A DNA stretch of 17,809 bases from Nitrospira sp. (GCA_020697375.1 JAJFBJ010000062.1:1-17809); one strand, 5' to 3'. Shown: positions 1 to 7,631, counted from the stretch's first letter. Made by a program: numbers and translations. The notes: a model not told the origin generated them from the sequence alone.

Positions 1-1179
1 AAGACATTCACCGCCTCGCGGGTCATCACGGCGCTGCTGGCAGCCGGCAAGAAAGTCGGGGTGGCGTCCAACAGCCATAAGGCGGTGGTCAATCTCATGC
101 TCGCCTGCGGCGATGCTGTTAGAGCTGGTGGTGGTCAACTTCAAGGAATGAAGGTGGGTGGCGAGGCCGAAGGACCGTTATTTTCATCGAACCCGAATCT
201 TCAATACATCGCAGATGGCGGCAGCGCCCAAGCTGCGTACAGCGGAGGCGTGATCGGTGGAACGGCTTGGCTCTTTACCCGGCCTGAGTGGGAAGGGGCG
301 CTCGACTTTCTCTTCATCGACGAAGCGGGACAAGTGGCCTTGGCCAATGCCATCGCCATGGCGCGCTGCGCAAAAAATCTGGTGCTGCTCGGTGACCAGA
401 TGCAGCTCGAACAGCCGGTGCAAGGATCTCATCCCGGCGATGCGGGGCTGTCCGCCTTGCAATATGCCCTCAAGGACGTGGCCGCCAGCCGCCCCGATGC
501 GCCGCGGTTCCATGCCGTGGTGCCGCCGGATGCCGGGTTGTTTCTGGGCGAGTCCCGCCGGATGCATCCATCGGTCTGCCGTTTCATTTCCGAAAGCATC
601 TACGGTGGCCGTCTCGGTTCACATACTGATTGCTGCCGGCAGAGGATCGCCGTGCCGCCATGTCCATCCAGTCTTGTCACGCGTGAAAGCGGCATCGTCT
701 TCAGCGGCGTCGAGCACGACGGCAACATCCAGCAGAGTGACGAAGAGGTTGCTCGGGTGCTGGCGATCTACCAGGAACTGCAGGGGCGGATGTATACAGC
801 GAAGGACGGCGCTACGAAACCTCTGGCGCTGGAAGATTTTCTCTTCATTGCGCCCTACAACGCGCAAGTCCGTGCCCTTCAAAGTGCTTTGCCGAACGGC
901 GCGCGGGTGGGGAGTGTCGACCGGTTTCAAGGGCAGGAAGCCCCGGTCTGCATTCTCTCCCTCTGTTCCAGTTGCGGCGAATACGGTTCACGCGGGCTGG
1001 CCTTCATCCTGGATCGCAACCGGGTCAACGTAGCCCTTTCACGCGCCCAATGTCTGGCGGCAGTGGTGGCCGATCCCCGCACAGCCGGTTCGATTCCCGG
1101 TTCGATGGAAGAAATGATGCTGCTGAATTTGTTTTGTAAGTTGGCATGCTGTTCAGGGACGCGGCCAAGTAATCTCTGA
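1..1179 (+). CDS. Superfamily 1 (DNA2/NAM7-like) helicase, C-terminal part, 5' end outside window
   Basis: The frame is open from base 1, so the gene starts upstream. The first two visible residues (Lys-Thr) look like the end of a Walker A GxGKT loop. Then come motif Ia (VASNSHKAVVNL), Walker B DEAGQ near base 322, motif III (LLGDQMQLEQPVQGSHP), and the C-terminal motifs DRFQGQEAPV near 921 and NRVNVALSRAQ near 1018. These are hallmarks of SF1B helicases with an AAA_11/AAA_12 fold. The wording of these motifs resembles the helicase half of TM0106-type proteins, which pair a RecB-like nuclease with a DNA2-like helicase; that nuclease would lie outside the window. It should unwind nucleic acid using ATP. 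Its position just upstream of a defence island could mean a defence or repair role, which is inference. The helicase part shows no internal damage. Confidence 0.85.
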   Translation, partial: KTFTASRVITALLAAGKKVGVASNSHKAVVNLMLACGDAVRAGGGQLQGMKVGGEAEGPLFSSNPNLQYIADGGSAQAAYSGGVIGGTAWLFTRPEWEGALDFLFIDEAGQVALANAIAMARCAKNLVLLGDQMQLEQPVQGSHPGDAGLSALQYALKDVAASRPDAPRFHAVVPPDAGLFLGESRRMHPSVCRFISESIYGGRLGSHTDCCRQRIAVPPCPSSLVTRESGIVFSGVEHDGNIQQSDEEVARVLAIYQELQGRMYTAKDGATKPLALEDFLFIAPYNAQVRALQSALPNGARVGSVDRFQGQEAPVCILSLCSSCGEYGSRGLAFILDRNRVNVALSRAQCLAAVVADPRTAGSIPGSMEEMMLLNLFCKLACCSGTRPSNL

Positions 1180-1328
1180 AGGAGCATTTGTGCGTGCGTT
1201 TTCGTGCAGTGTAGTCCAAAGAATCGATATACATGAATCATTGTGCGGCCCTGGTTGTTTCCCTGTGGATTCGCACCTGCCCATTACCGTAATATCCGCA
1301 AGCCGCGCAGGTCTGCGTGGAGGTGCAA

Positions 1329-1769
1329 ATGGTTGTCGCATTCTTGGCTGCTATCCTTATCATGCTAAAAAACATAGCGACCGGATGGGCCGAGATGGGT
1401 TTCGACGACAAGTACGAGCGTAACTACAACATCTTCAACTCCGCGAACCAGTACCGGCTCGATAATCCCTTGAATCCAGCTCAGACCGATAGCCCTCATA
1501 ATCCCTTCAACCCCGTGAGCCGCCACGATCCCAACAATCCCGCCAATCCGATCAACCAATACAATCCGAGCAATCCCTTCAACCAGGTAAACCGGTACGA
1601 TCCGGCAAATCCGTTGAATCCGGTGAACAAGTACAACCCCACCGTGCCAAAAAAGATGGAGAAAGCCTTTCACGAATCGCGCTCGCTGGCCGCGCAGCTG
1701 CCCAAGCTCGTCTCCGGTGAGTTGAGGGTAAACGAAGCGGAGAAGTTCACCGAGAGGGCAGTCTCATGA
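1329..1769 (+). CDS. Membrane-anchored protein with Asn-Pro-rich 12-residue repeats, upstream of kwaA
   Basis: A 146-residue protein of no family I recognise. I chose the ATG at 1329 because GGAGGT lies four bases upstream; an in-frame GTG at 1317 is possible but its own ribosome site is poor. Residues 2–13 are strongly hydrophobic and could be a short signal anchor. Residues 42–107 form a tandem repeat with a 12-residue period, consensus roughly Y-[DN]-P-x-N-P-x-N-P-V-N-[RQK], about five and a half copies. The C-terminal 40 residues are charged and probably helical. The stop overlaps the kwaA start (ATGA at 1766–1769), so it should be co-translated with kwaA and kwaB. It may be a partner of the Kiwa membrane complex; this is inferred from position only. 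Confidence 0.72.
   Translation: MVVAFLAAILIMLKNIATGWAEMGFDDKYERNYNIFNSANQYRLDNPLNPAQTDSPHNPFNPVSRHDPNNPANPINQYNPSNPFNQVNRYDPANPLNPVNKYNPTVPKKMEKAFHESRSLAAQLPKLVSGELRVNEAEKFTERAVS
1452..1649 (+). repeat. 36-bp coding tandem repeat (Asn-Pro-rich, 12-residue period)
   Basis: Five to six in-frame copies of a 36-base unit encode the units starting at residues 42, 54, 66, 78, 90 and 102 of the upstream Kiwa-linked protein. The best-kept units are YNPSNPFNQVNR and YDPANPLNPVNK. Copies are similar but diverged at DNA level, so this is an old protein repeat rather than a fresh satellite. Confidence 0.8.
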
Positions 1770-2341
1770 CTGGGCGCCCTGCGAGCACACACCACGAAGG
1801 GCTCAAGGCGGCTCGCCTGCTAATGGTGCTCAGCAGCATCTCGCCTCTCTTCATACTTTGGGCGATCCGCGGGAATAGCCTCATTCCGGATCGCTGGTTC
1901 ATCGGCTTGTGCTCACTGATGGTGGTCATCCCGAACGCTTTCCTATGGCTGCGCACCAGGACGGCCAAAAAACAGTCCGACAAGCGTGATCTCGCGGTTG
2001 GCGCGGCCGACGACCACCGCGACCACATCCTCGTTTACCTGTTCGCGATGCTGCTCCCGTTCTACTCCGAGGCGATCGTCACTTGGCGAGACCTCGGCGC
2101 AACGCTCGCTGCCCTGGCATTCATCGTGTTTCTATTCTGGCACCTGAACCTGCACTATATGAACTTGGTCTTCGCAGCACTCGGCTACCGCGTATTTACG
2201 GTGTCCCCGCCAGCCGACGGCAACCCACTCACCGGCAGAGCTCGTAAGGCCGTCATCACCCGGCGAGTCAGTCTGGCTGCTGGTGACCGGCTCGTGGTCT
2301 ATCGCTTGAGCGACACGGTCTACATGGAGGCCGATGTATGA
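1766..2341 (+). CDS. kwaA: Kiwa anti-phage system membrane protein KwaA
   Basis: A 191-residue protein with four predicted membrane segments, at about residues 17–34, 44–62, 87–105 and 110–130, then a soluble tail. The pattern after the fourth segment (HLNLHYMNLVFAALGYRVF) and the tail with VITRR and VYRLSDTVYME match the KwaA family as I know it, and the length is typical. KwaA is the membrane component of Kiwa, a two-gene defence system in which the membrane protein works with the DNA-binding KwaB. The ATG overlaps the previous stop, with GAGAGGG about nine bases upstream. Its own stop overlaps the ATG of kwaB (ATGA at 2338–2341). This gene looks intact, but its partner does not. Confidence 0.8.
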   Translation: MTGRPASTHHEGLKAARLLMVLSSISPLFILWAIRGNSLIPDRWFIGLCSLMVVIPNAFLWLRTRTAKKQSDKRDLAVGAADDHRDHILVYLFAMLLPFYSEAIVTWRDLGATLAALAFIVFLFWHLNLHYMNLVFAALGYRVFTVSPPADGNPLTGRARKAVITRRVSLAAGDRLVVYRLSDTVYMEADV

Positions 2342-3248
2342 ATCTGAATTTCGATCTTGCGAACGTGATCGCCACGGAGTTCGGCATCGGTAGGGACGAC
2401 AGCAACGGGCAGACCTTCGTCGCGGTGCCGGTGGATGCGGGCGTGCAGGTGGCGCTGCGAGACATGGTGCAGGCGACCTGGGGCGCGATGGAGGCCGACG
2501 ATGAAGGCCCGACTAAGTATCAGCCTTCGGAGAAGCACGCCGGAACCGAGTACCTGTACTCCCGCTCGACGACGAACTGGCGGCGTCCATTCGGGAACTG
2601 CACAACGCGGCGGCGCTAGGCATCCAAGCCGCCGCGTTGGCCGACCCATCTGAGATCTTCTCCTACTTCGCCCGCCTGACGGATCAGAAGCAGCGACGCG
2701 TAACGGCCTTGCGCCGTGCGACGCAGTTCAAGGGTATGCTCAAGAACAAGAACCGTCTGGTTCGCATGCTCGACGACACCCTGCAGATCATCGAAGACAC
2801 GGTGTTCAAGCTGGACAACGATTTCGACCTGCTGGTCGATGCGAAGCACATCCACATACTACGGCCGAGTGGTTTTGAGTTTGCTGGGAAGCTTCAGCAG
2901 GCGATCCTCGATGCAGTGCCGGAGAACATCAGTGCCATCCAAAAGGATCTCGCCTTCGTGGATTTCGAGGGCGTCGAGGCATATGCGGGCAAGCATCCCC
3001 GCGCAGCCAGATGCCTAGCCTCAATCCAGGCGCAAGAGGAGACCAAGAGGGTCGACAAGGTGCTCCTCAAGAAGCTCTGCAAGCAGACCGGCGTCGAGGT
3101 CACCGAGTCAAAGGGCAAGGTCACCATTACTGCCGGACACGAGATGGGCTTTCTGGAGGTCCTAGACCGGCGACGGTATGAGGTGAGCCTCGTCAAGCAG
3201 GAGCCAGAGCTATACCGCGCAGGAAGCCGGAAGAAGATCAATGGCTAA
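2338..3248 (+). pseudogene. kwaB: KwaB (DUF4868) of Kiwa system, disrupted by a frameshift near 2560
   Basis: The start has an ideal GGAGG seven bases upstream. The first frame runs 2338–2619 but loses homology after TEYLY (codon 74, ends 2559). The second frame continues from 2559 as LPLDDELAASIRELHNAA and runs to a stop at 3248. Restoring one base at 2559/2560 (tac-Ctc-ccg) joins both parts into about 303 residues, close to normal KwaB length. The core around 2761–2940 carries the DUF4868 signature DNDFDLLVDAKHIHILRPSGFE. KwaB is the cytoplasmic, DNA-binding Kiwa effector. As read, only a 93-residue fragment can be made from the normal start; a second fragment could start at 2637. The break may be real decay or a single-base assembly error. 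Confidence 0.8.
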
Positions 3249-3384
3249 CGTCGGCTTCACCAGATCCGTCGTCGAAGACGCCGCGCTCGCCTGGCTCGAG
3301 GCGCTGGGCTACGTGGTGCTGCACTGCCCAGAGGTCGCCGCGGGTGAACTGGACACGACACGCATTCTCAAGGAGGCCCCATGA
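3241..3384 (+). pseudogene. Truncated N-terminus of type I restriction subunit HsdR (stub 1)
   Basis: A 47-codon open frame. Residues 7–36 (TRSVVEDAALAWLEALGY and onward to EVAAGEL) match the start of HsdR-type restriction subunits, which read SVVEDAALAWLEALGY...APGE in the family. Homology stops abruptly after about residue 37. The last ten codons are unrelated and carry the AAGGAGG ribosome site of the next gene. The ATG lies inside the kwaB end (3241 versus stop 3246–3248) and the stop overlaps the next ATG (ATGA at 3381–3384). HsdR normally exceeds 700 residues, so nuclease and motor domains are missing. It may survive only as a translational bridge between its neighbours. Confidence 0.7.
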
Positions 3385-5487
3385 AGATTTCCACGATTCT
3401 CGACAAGATCGACGAAAAGCAGCTCTTCATTCCCGCGTTCCAGCGCGAGTATGTGTGGAAGCGGGACGACGCGAAGATGCTGGTCGATTCGCTGATCAAG
3501 GAGTACCCGACTGGGACGATGCTGACCTGGGAGACGGCCAACCCGCCAGAACTGAAAGGACTGCACAAATACAACGCAAAGCAGGGCGCCGTGCGGTTGC
3601 TCCTCGACGGCCAACAGCGCGTGACCACGCTGTACATGCTGATCCGTGGCCAGATCCCGGACTACTACACACAAGCCGAGATCATGAATGACACGCGCGG
3701 GCTCTACGTGAACCTCGCGACGCTCGAGCTGGCCTACTACATGAAGACGCGAATGGACAACGATCCGTACTGGCAGAACATCACGGACGTCTTCCAGGGA
3801 AAGGTCAGTGCGTTCGACCTCCAGGCTGCCTTCGCCAAGCTGAATAAGGCCCTGGGGATGGAGGAGCTGAAGAAGCTCAACGACAACATCAACGCCGTTA
3901 CCCGAATCAAGGATCGCGACTTTCCTGAACAGACGATCCCGGTGAGGGCCAACATCCGCGAGGCGATCGACATCTTTTACAAGGTTAACGGAACTCGCGC
4001 TTGCACAGATCTCGGGTTACTGGCCGCAGGCGCGCGATCTCTTCAAGGCCAAGCTTGCGCAGCTTGAGAAGGAAGGGTTTTCATTCCAGCTCGATTTCCT
4101 GATGTATGTTTTGCTTGGCTGCCTGCATCACATGGGCTCGGACATGCGCAAGCTGCACGGCGAAGAGAACAAGGCCGCACTGATGGATGCGTGGCAACGT
4201 CTCGAATCCCAGGTGCTGGACTACGTCGTGAACCTTCTACGCACCAGCGCGTTCGTGGATCACGTGCATGAGATCAACTCGCCCTACGCACTGGTGCCGA
4301 TCATCGTCTACTGCTTCGATAAGCGGGGAAAGCACCTCAACGATCTGGAGACCCGCAAGCTGGTCAAGTGGTTCTACTACTCCCAGATCCGCGCGCGGTA
4401 CGTGAGCCAACTGCCGCAAAAGCTGGATCGTGATCTCAGGATCCTCACGGAGAGCAAGCAGCCCTTTGACGACCTCCTGCAGGTGATCGCGGAGGAGCGT
4501 CCGCTCACCGTACAGCCAATGGAGTTCGTCGGTCGCGCCATTCAACACCCGCTCTTCAGCATGGTGCGATGGTATTTGAAGAGTCGTAATGCAGTATGCC
4601 TTACCACTGGCGTAAGCCTGCGGAAGAACATGGGTAAGAAGTACCAGCTCGAATTGGACCACATCTTCCCTTACTCCCGCCTCAAGAACGCCGGATATGG
4701 CAAGGGCAACAGAGTCAAGTACGCGCTTGCGCAGGAGTTCACTAATCGATCGCTCCTCACTCAGACGGCGAATCGGTCGAAGCAGGCGATGGAGCCCGCC
4801 GTCTATCTGGCCGATGTGAAGACGCGATTCCCGAAGGCGCTCGGGCTGCAGTGCATCCCCGAGCTACCCGAGCTTTGGCAACTCTCTCACTACGAGTCGT
4901 TTCTGGAGAAGCGGCGCGACCTGCTGGCGAGCAACATCAATGATTTCCTTAACAAGATTACGCTTACGCAGGAGCCGGAAGCGCCGGCCACGATTGAGGA
5001 CCTGATTCAGGAAGGAGAGAGCGACGAGCTGGAATTCAAGTCCACCCTCCGCTGGGACCTTAAGAACGGCGAGACGAGCAAGAAGATGGAAGAGGTCATC
5101 GCTAAGACTGTGGCCGCACTAGCCAATGGACAGGGCGGGACGCTTGTGATCGGGGTGGACGACGACGGGAACGTAATTGGTCTCGAGCATGACTATCTAT
5201 CCCTGGCAGGGGCCACTAGAGACGGCTTCGAGGTGCACCTCCGCAACCTGCTCAACGAGCATCTTGGCGTTGCCTTTGTGGCAAACAAAGTGAAGGTCGT
5301 CTTCCACGAGATCGAAGGCTGTGAGGTCTGCCAGGTGGACATTCAACCGGCGAGTCAGCCAATCGTTCTGATGACGAAGGACAAGAATGGCCAGAAGGTC
5401 GAGAGATTCTACGTGCGCAGCGGCAATGCGTCTCACGAGATGCCCATGAGCGAGATGAGTGCGTACGTGAAGGAGCGGTTTCACTGA
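3381..5487 (+). pseudogene. DUF262–HNH–AlbA_2 fusion protein (GmrSD-like), disrupted by an internal deletion near 3990
   Basis: Two reading frames make one gene of about 700 residues. Part 1 (3381–4067) has the DUF262 (GmrS, ParB-like) motifs IPAFQREYVW at residues 17–26 and DGQQRVTTL at 76–84. Its frame fails after KVNGT (about 3990). The other frame resumes as ELALAQISGYWPQARDLF (from 3991) and runs to 5487. It carries an HNH-type nuclease motif ELDHIFPYSRL (4651 on) with the matching Asn at 4744, then an AlbA_2/Schlafen-type domain (about 5020–5250, LEFKSTL and GGTLVIGVDDDG). DUF262 proteins normally have a GTxL-[ST]DA segment here that is absent, so roughly 20–26 bases appear deleted out of frame. 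DUF262/DUF1524-type enzymes are known as modification-dependent restriction systems; AlbA_2 is a putative nucleic-acid-binding module. AAGGAGG sits four bases before the start. Confidence 0.78.
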
Positions 5488-5718
5488 TGGCGGGCTTTTC
5501 CGAGTCCATCGTCGAAGACGTCGCGCTTGCCTCGCTCGAAGCGCTTGGCTACGCGGTGGTGAACGAGCGAGAGATCGCCGCGGGCGAACACGGCGCCGAG
5601 CGTAGCGACCCGAACTACCGCGACGTCCTGCTGACGGCGGCTGCGTCAGGCGCTCGTGCGCCTGAATCCCGACTTTCCGCCGGGGGCGCGGCACTGGCGG
5701 GCAGCGTCTAGTTTGTGA
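5487..5718 (+). pseudogene. Truncated and frameshifted N-terminus of type I restriction subunit HsdR (stub 2)
   Basis: The ATG overlaps the previous TGA by one base. Residues 4–51 (FSESIVEDVALASLEALGY, then GAERSDPNYRDVLL) are the HsdR N-terminal signature and continue further into the family than the stub at 3241. After T50 the frame breaks at 5636–5638: the next frame reads RLRQALVRLNPDFPP, the expected continuation, and stops at 5718. The uncorrected frame stops at 5711. Everything beyond about residue 70 (nuclease and helicase) is gone, so no active restriction subunit can be made. Over 84 bases I count about 82% identity with the stub at 3241, so the two are related but not a recent duplication. 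Confidence 0.72.
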
Positions 5719-5884
5719 CAACAGATCAGTTCATAGCCGAGCGTCGATGCTGGTTCGTGGATCATCAACTCATTTGGCCGGTGGCCCCGATGGGAAGCCC
5801 AGCACGCGCGACTTAAGGGACTCACCAGGGAATGTGTTAAGCAAAGACTTTTGAGTTGTCGCCGGGCATGACCCCGCCATCCCA
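5719..5884. other. Gap at the end of the defence island, no gene recognised
   Basis: This separates the second HsdR stub from the convergent secreted-protein gene. I see no convincing ORF, hairpin terminator or terminal inverted repeat. It may be leftover hsdR-flanking or mobile-element DNA at the point where hsdR was truncated, but nothing in it proves that. Confidence 0.4.
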
Positions 5885-6430
5885 TCACTTCCCCGGACTC
5901 ACCTCGACCGTCTCACGAATTTTCACCCATTTGTCCCACCCATAGTTTCTCGCCTGGTTCCTGATGGCTTCCCTGGCGGCCTGGATGGTCTTATTCAGAC
6001 TTTCTCGGGTCATGGGTGGACGGTATCGAATGAGGATGTGCAGCGTGTCGGGGCCGGCGAGCAGAATGTCGAGCGAATACGGATTGTCCGGAGTAGCCTC
6101 CCGTCTGAGACCGGCTCGCGCGACCAACGCCAGCCACTCGCCTTCCGTCGGGCTGTACGTCCTGAGGCCTGGCCGACTCGGAGCCGATTGCGTCTCCATC
6201 GTCGCGATTTCCTCTCTTTCGGCCTTACATTCATTCTCGCTGCAAGCCTTCATCCGCTCTTGCCGGTTATCCAGGCATGCATTTCGTTCGCTTGGCCCAA
6301 TGGTGCTATCGAGGCATTTTTTTGCCTCTCCCTGAACCGCGCTGAAACAATCCGCGCAGGAATTCTGTGCATAGAGAGGCGCGCCGAGAAACAAGAGCGG
6401 AAACAACCAGAACACAAGTCGGACGTTCAT
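5885..6430 (-). CDS. Secreted six-cysteine protein of unknown function
   Basis: A 181-residue protein. Residues 1–21 form a typical signal peptide (RLVFWLFPLLFLGAPLYA, predicted cut after Ala21), so it should be exported. The mature N-terminal part has six cysteines at residues 25, 28, 39, 52, 63 and 68, beginning with a CADC pair, enough for three disulfides or a metal site. The C-terminal half (about 90–178) is a separate module with LDILLAGPDTLHILIRYR and a helical end. I do not recognise the family. It is transcribed alone, against the island genes. A run of eight G lies six bases before the ATG where a Shine-Dalgarno would be. Confidence 0.7.
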   Translation of the reverse strand: MNVRLVFWLFPLLFLGAPLYAQNSCADCFSAVQGEAKKCLDSTIGPSERNACLDNRQERMKACSENECKAEREEIATMETQSAPSRPGLRTYSPTEGEWLALVARAGLRREATPDNPYSLDILLAGPDTLHILIRYRPPMTRESLNKTIQAAREAIRNQARNYGWDKWVKIRETVEVSPGK

Positions 6431-6623
6431 GATCGGCCCCCCCCAAGCAATGCCGAGTTAAGGGACGCGTGAAGACTCGTTCCCACAGTATCCTCTACGC
6501 CACTCTCTGCTCCATTTCAATCATCACTCCGGCCGCTCGATCGGCCTTCCTGTTCGTCCGGCGTCGCGACCGTGATAGGGATTGCCCGCCTGGAGAGGAT
6601 TGAATATCTTGTTCGCAGAGATT

Positions 6624-6660
6624 ACTCTCCCGTCATGTTCAGTCGCTGAGAAGGGAGAGT
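6624..6660 (+). promoter_or_regulatory. Hairpin enclosing the ribosome site of the alpha/beta hydrolase gene
   Basis: ACTCTCCC (6624–6631) pairs perfectly with GGGAGAGT (6653–6660), eight base pairs. A smaller inner stem, TCAG/CTGA, lies in the loop. The 3' arm contains the GGGAG Shine-Dalgarno six to ten bases before the ATG at 6664, and the stem is followed by TTT. It could mask the ribosome site or act as an attenuator. Confidence 0.5.
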
Positions 6661-6663
6661 TTT

Positions 6664-7566
6664 ATGCCGGCAATTGCGATGGTTCTGATCGGCCTCATCA
6701 CCATGCTGGGTTGCGCGGGCGTTTCGCCTCCCACCCCAGAAGGCCCCGCCAAGCCGCACAAGTTGGCCGATGTCGTTTCGCCGGGCGAAATGTTCAAACG
6801 CCATGTGGTGGATCTTGATGGCTTGCGCCTCAGCGTCTTGGAAGCCGGCGCCGGCGATCCCGTCATCTTTGTGCATGGCGTCGTCACGACCAGTAACATC
6901 TTTCCGAAGTATGTCGCCGCCTATTCACCGGAGTTCCGAGGCATCGCCGTCGATCTTCGTGGCTATGGGGATTCGGACAAGCCTTCGACGGGCTTCACGA
7001 TCGATCAATTTTCAAACGACTTGATCAAGCTGGCCGATGCGCTCGATATCGATAAGGCGGTCTGGGTGGGCGTCTCCATGGGCGGGATGATTCTCCAGCG
7101 TCTCGCGCTCGATCATCCTGAACGAGTGAGGGCCTTGGTCCTGGTCTCGACGACTGATGGCGCCATGATTCTCGACCAAGACATTCCCACGATCGGCGCG
7201 CCACGCGACTACCGTGAGGTTTCAAAAAACATGATCGCCGAAAGCTTTCCTCCCGACACGTCATCCAAGACCTATCAACCGCTGCTCGATCGCATTCCCA
7301 CCTGGAATGCGACGGTGATCCGGGAGGCATTGACTTCCATGTCGCGATTCAACGTGCATGGTGACCTGAGCCGCATCACCGCACCCACCCTGATCATGGT
7401 CGGCGCGAAAGATGGTGTGGCCACTCCGTCCATCGCAAAGGGCATTCAATCCCAGATCGCCGGAGCCCAGCTCGTCGAATTTGATACCGGGCATTTCATG
7501 ATGGCGGAAGACCCGGATAAATTCCGAGCCGTGCTGGGGGATTTCTTGAAGCAACTCAAACGATAA
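6664..7566 (+). CDS. Alpha/beta-fold hydrolase, probable lipoprotein
   Basis: A 300-residue protein. The N-terminus is a short lipoprotein-type signal ending in a lipobox-like MLGC with Cys17, so it is probably membrane-tethered outside the cytoplasm. The hydrolase fold follows: oxyanion-loop HG at 71–72, DLRGYGDSDKP at 97–107, nucleophile elbow GVSMG with Ser138, acid Asp250 in GAKDG, and catalytic His277 in DTGHFMMAEDP. All three members of the triad are present, so it should be an active esterase, lactonase or haloperoxidase-like enzyme; the substrate cannot be told. GGGAG lies six to ten bases upstream inside a hairpin. It appears to be a single gene or to lead into the small ORF at 7632. 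Confidence 0.85.
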   Translation: MPAIAMVLIGLITMLGCAGVSPPTPEGPAKPHKLADVVSPGEMFKRHVVDLDGLRLSVLEAGAGDPVIFVHGVVTTSNIFPKYVAAYSPEFRGIAVDLRGYGDSDKPSTGFTIDQFSNDLIKLADALDIDKAVWVGVSMGGMILQRLALDHPERVRALVLVSTTDGAMILDQDIPTIGAPRDYREVSKNMIAESFPPDTSSKTYQPLLDRIPTWNATVIREALTSMSRFNVHGDLSRITAPTLIMVGAKDGVATPSIAKGIQSQIAGAQLVEFDTGHFMMAEDPDKFRAVLGDFLKQLKR

Positions 7567-7631
7567 GCCAACCAGGCGTGACAAGAACAGGATGCCGGCT
7601 GTGAATGGAATGAGAGGGAGGAACGTCCAGG

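Noticed and set aside
1452..1649. Regular 36-bp repeats resembling a CRISPR array
   Set aside because: Units are contiguous with no spacers, stay in one reading frame and encode a 12-residue protein repeat.
5646..5888. - strand 80-residue open frame after the second HsdR stub, as a mobile-element remnant
   Set aside because: It looked faintly like insertion-sequence flank, but no transposase motif, inverted ends or target duplication could be seen.
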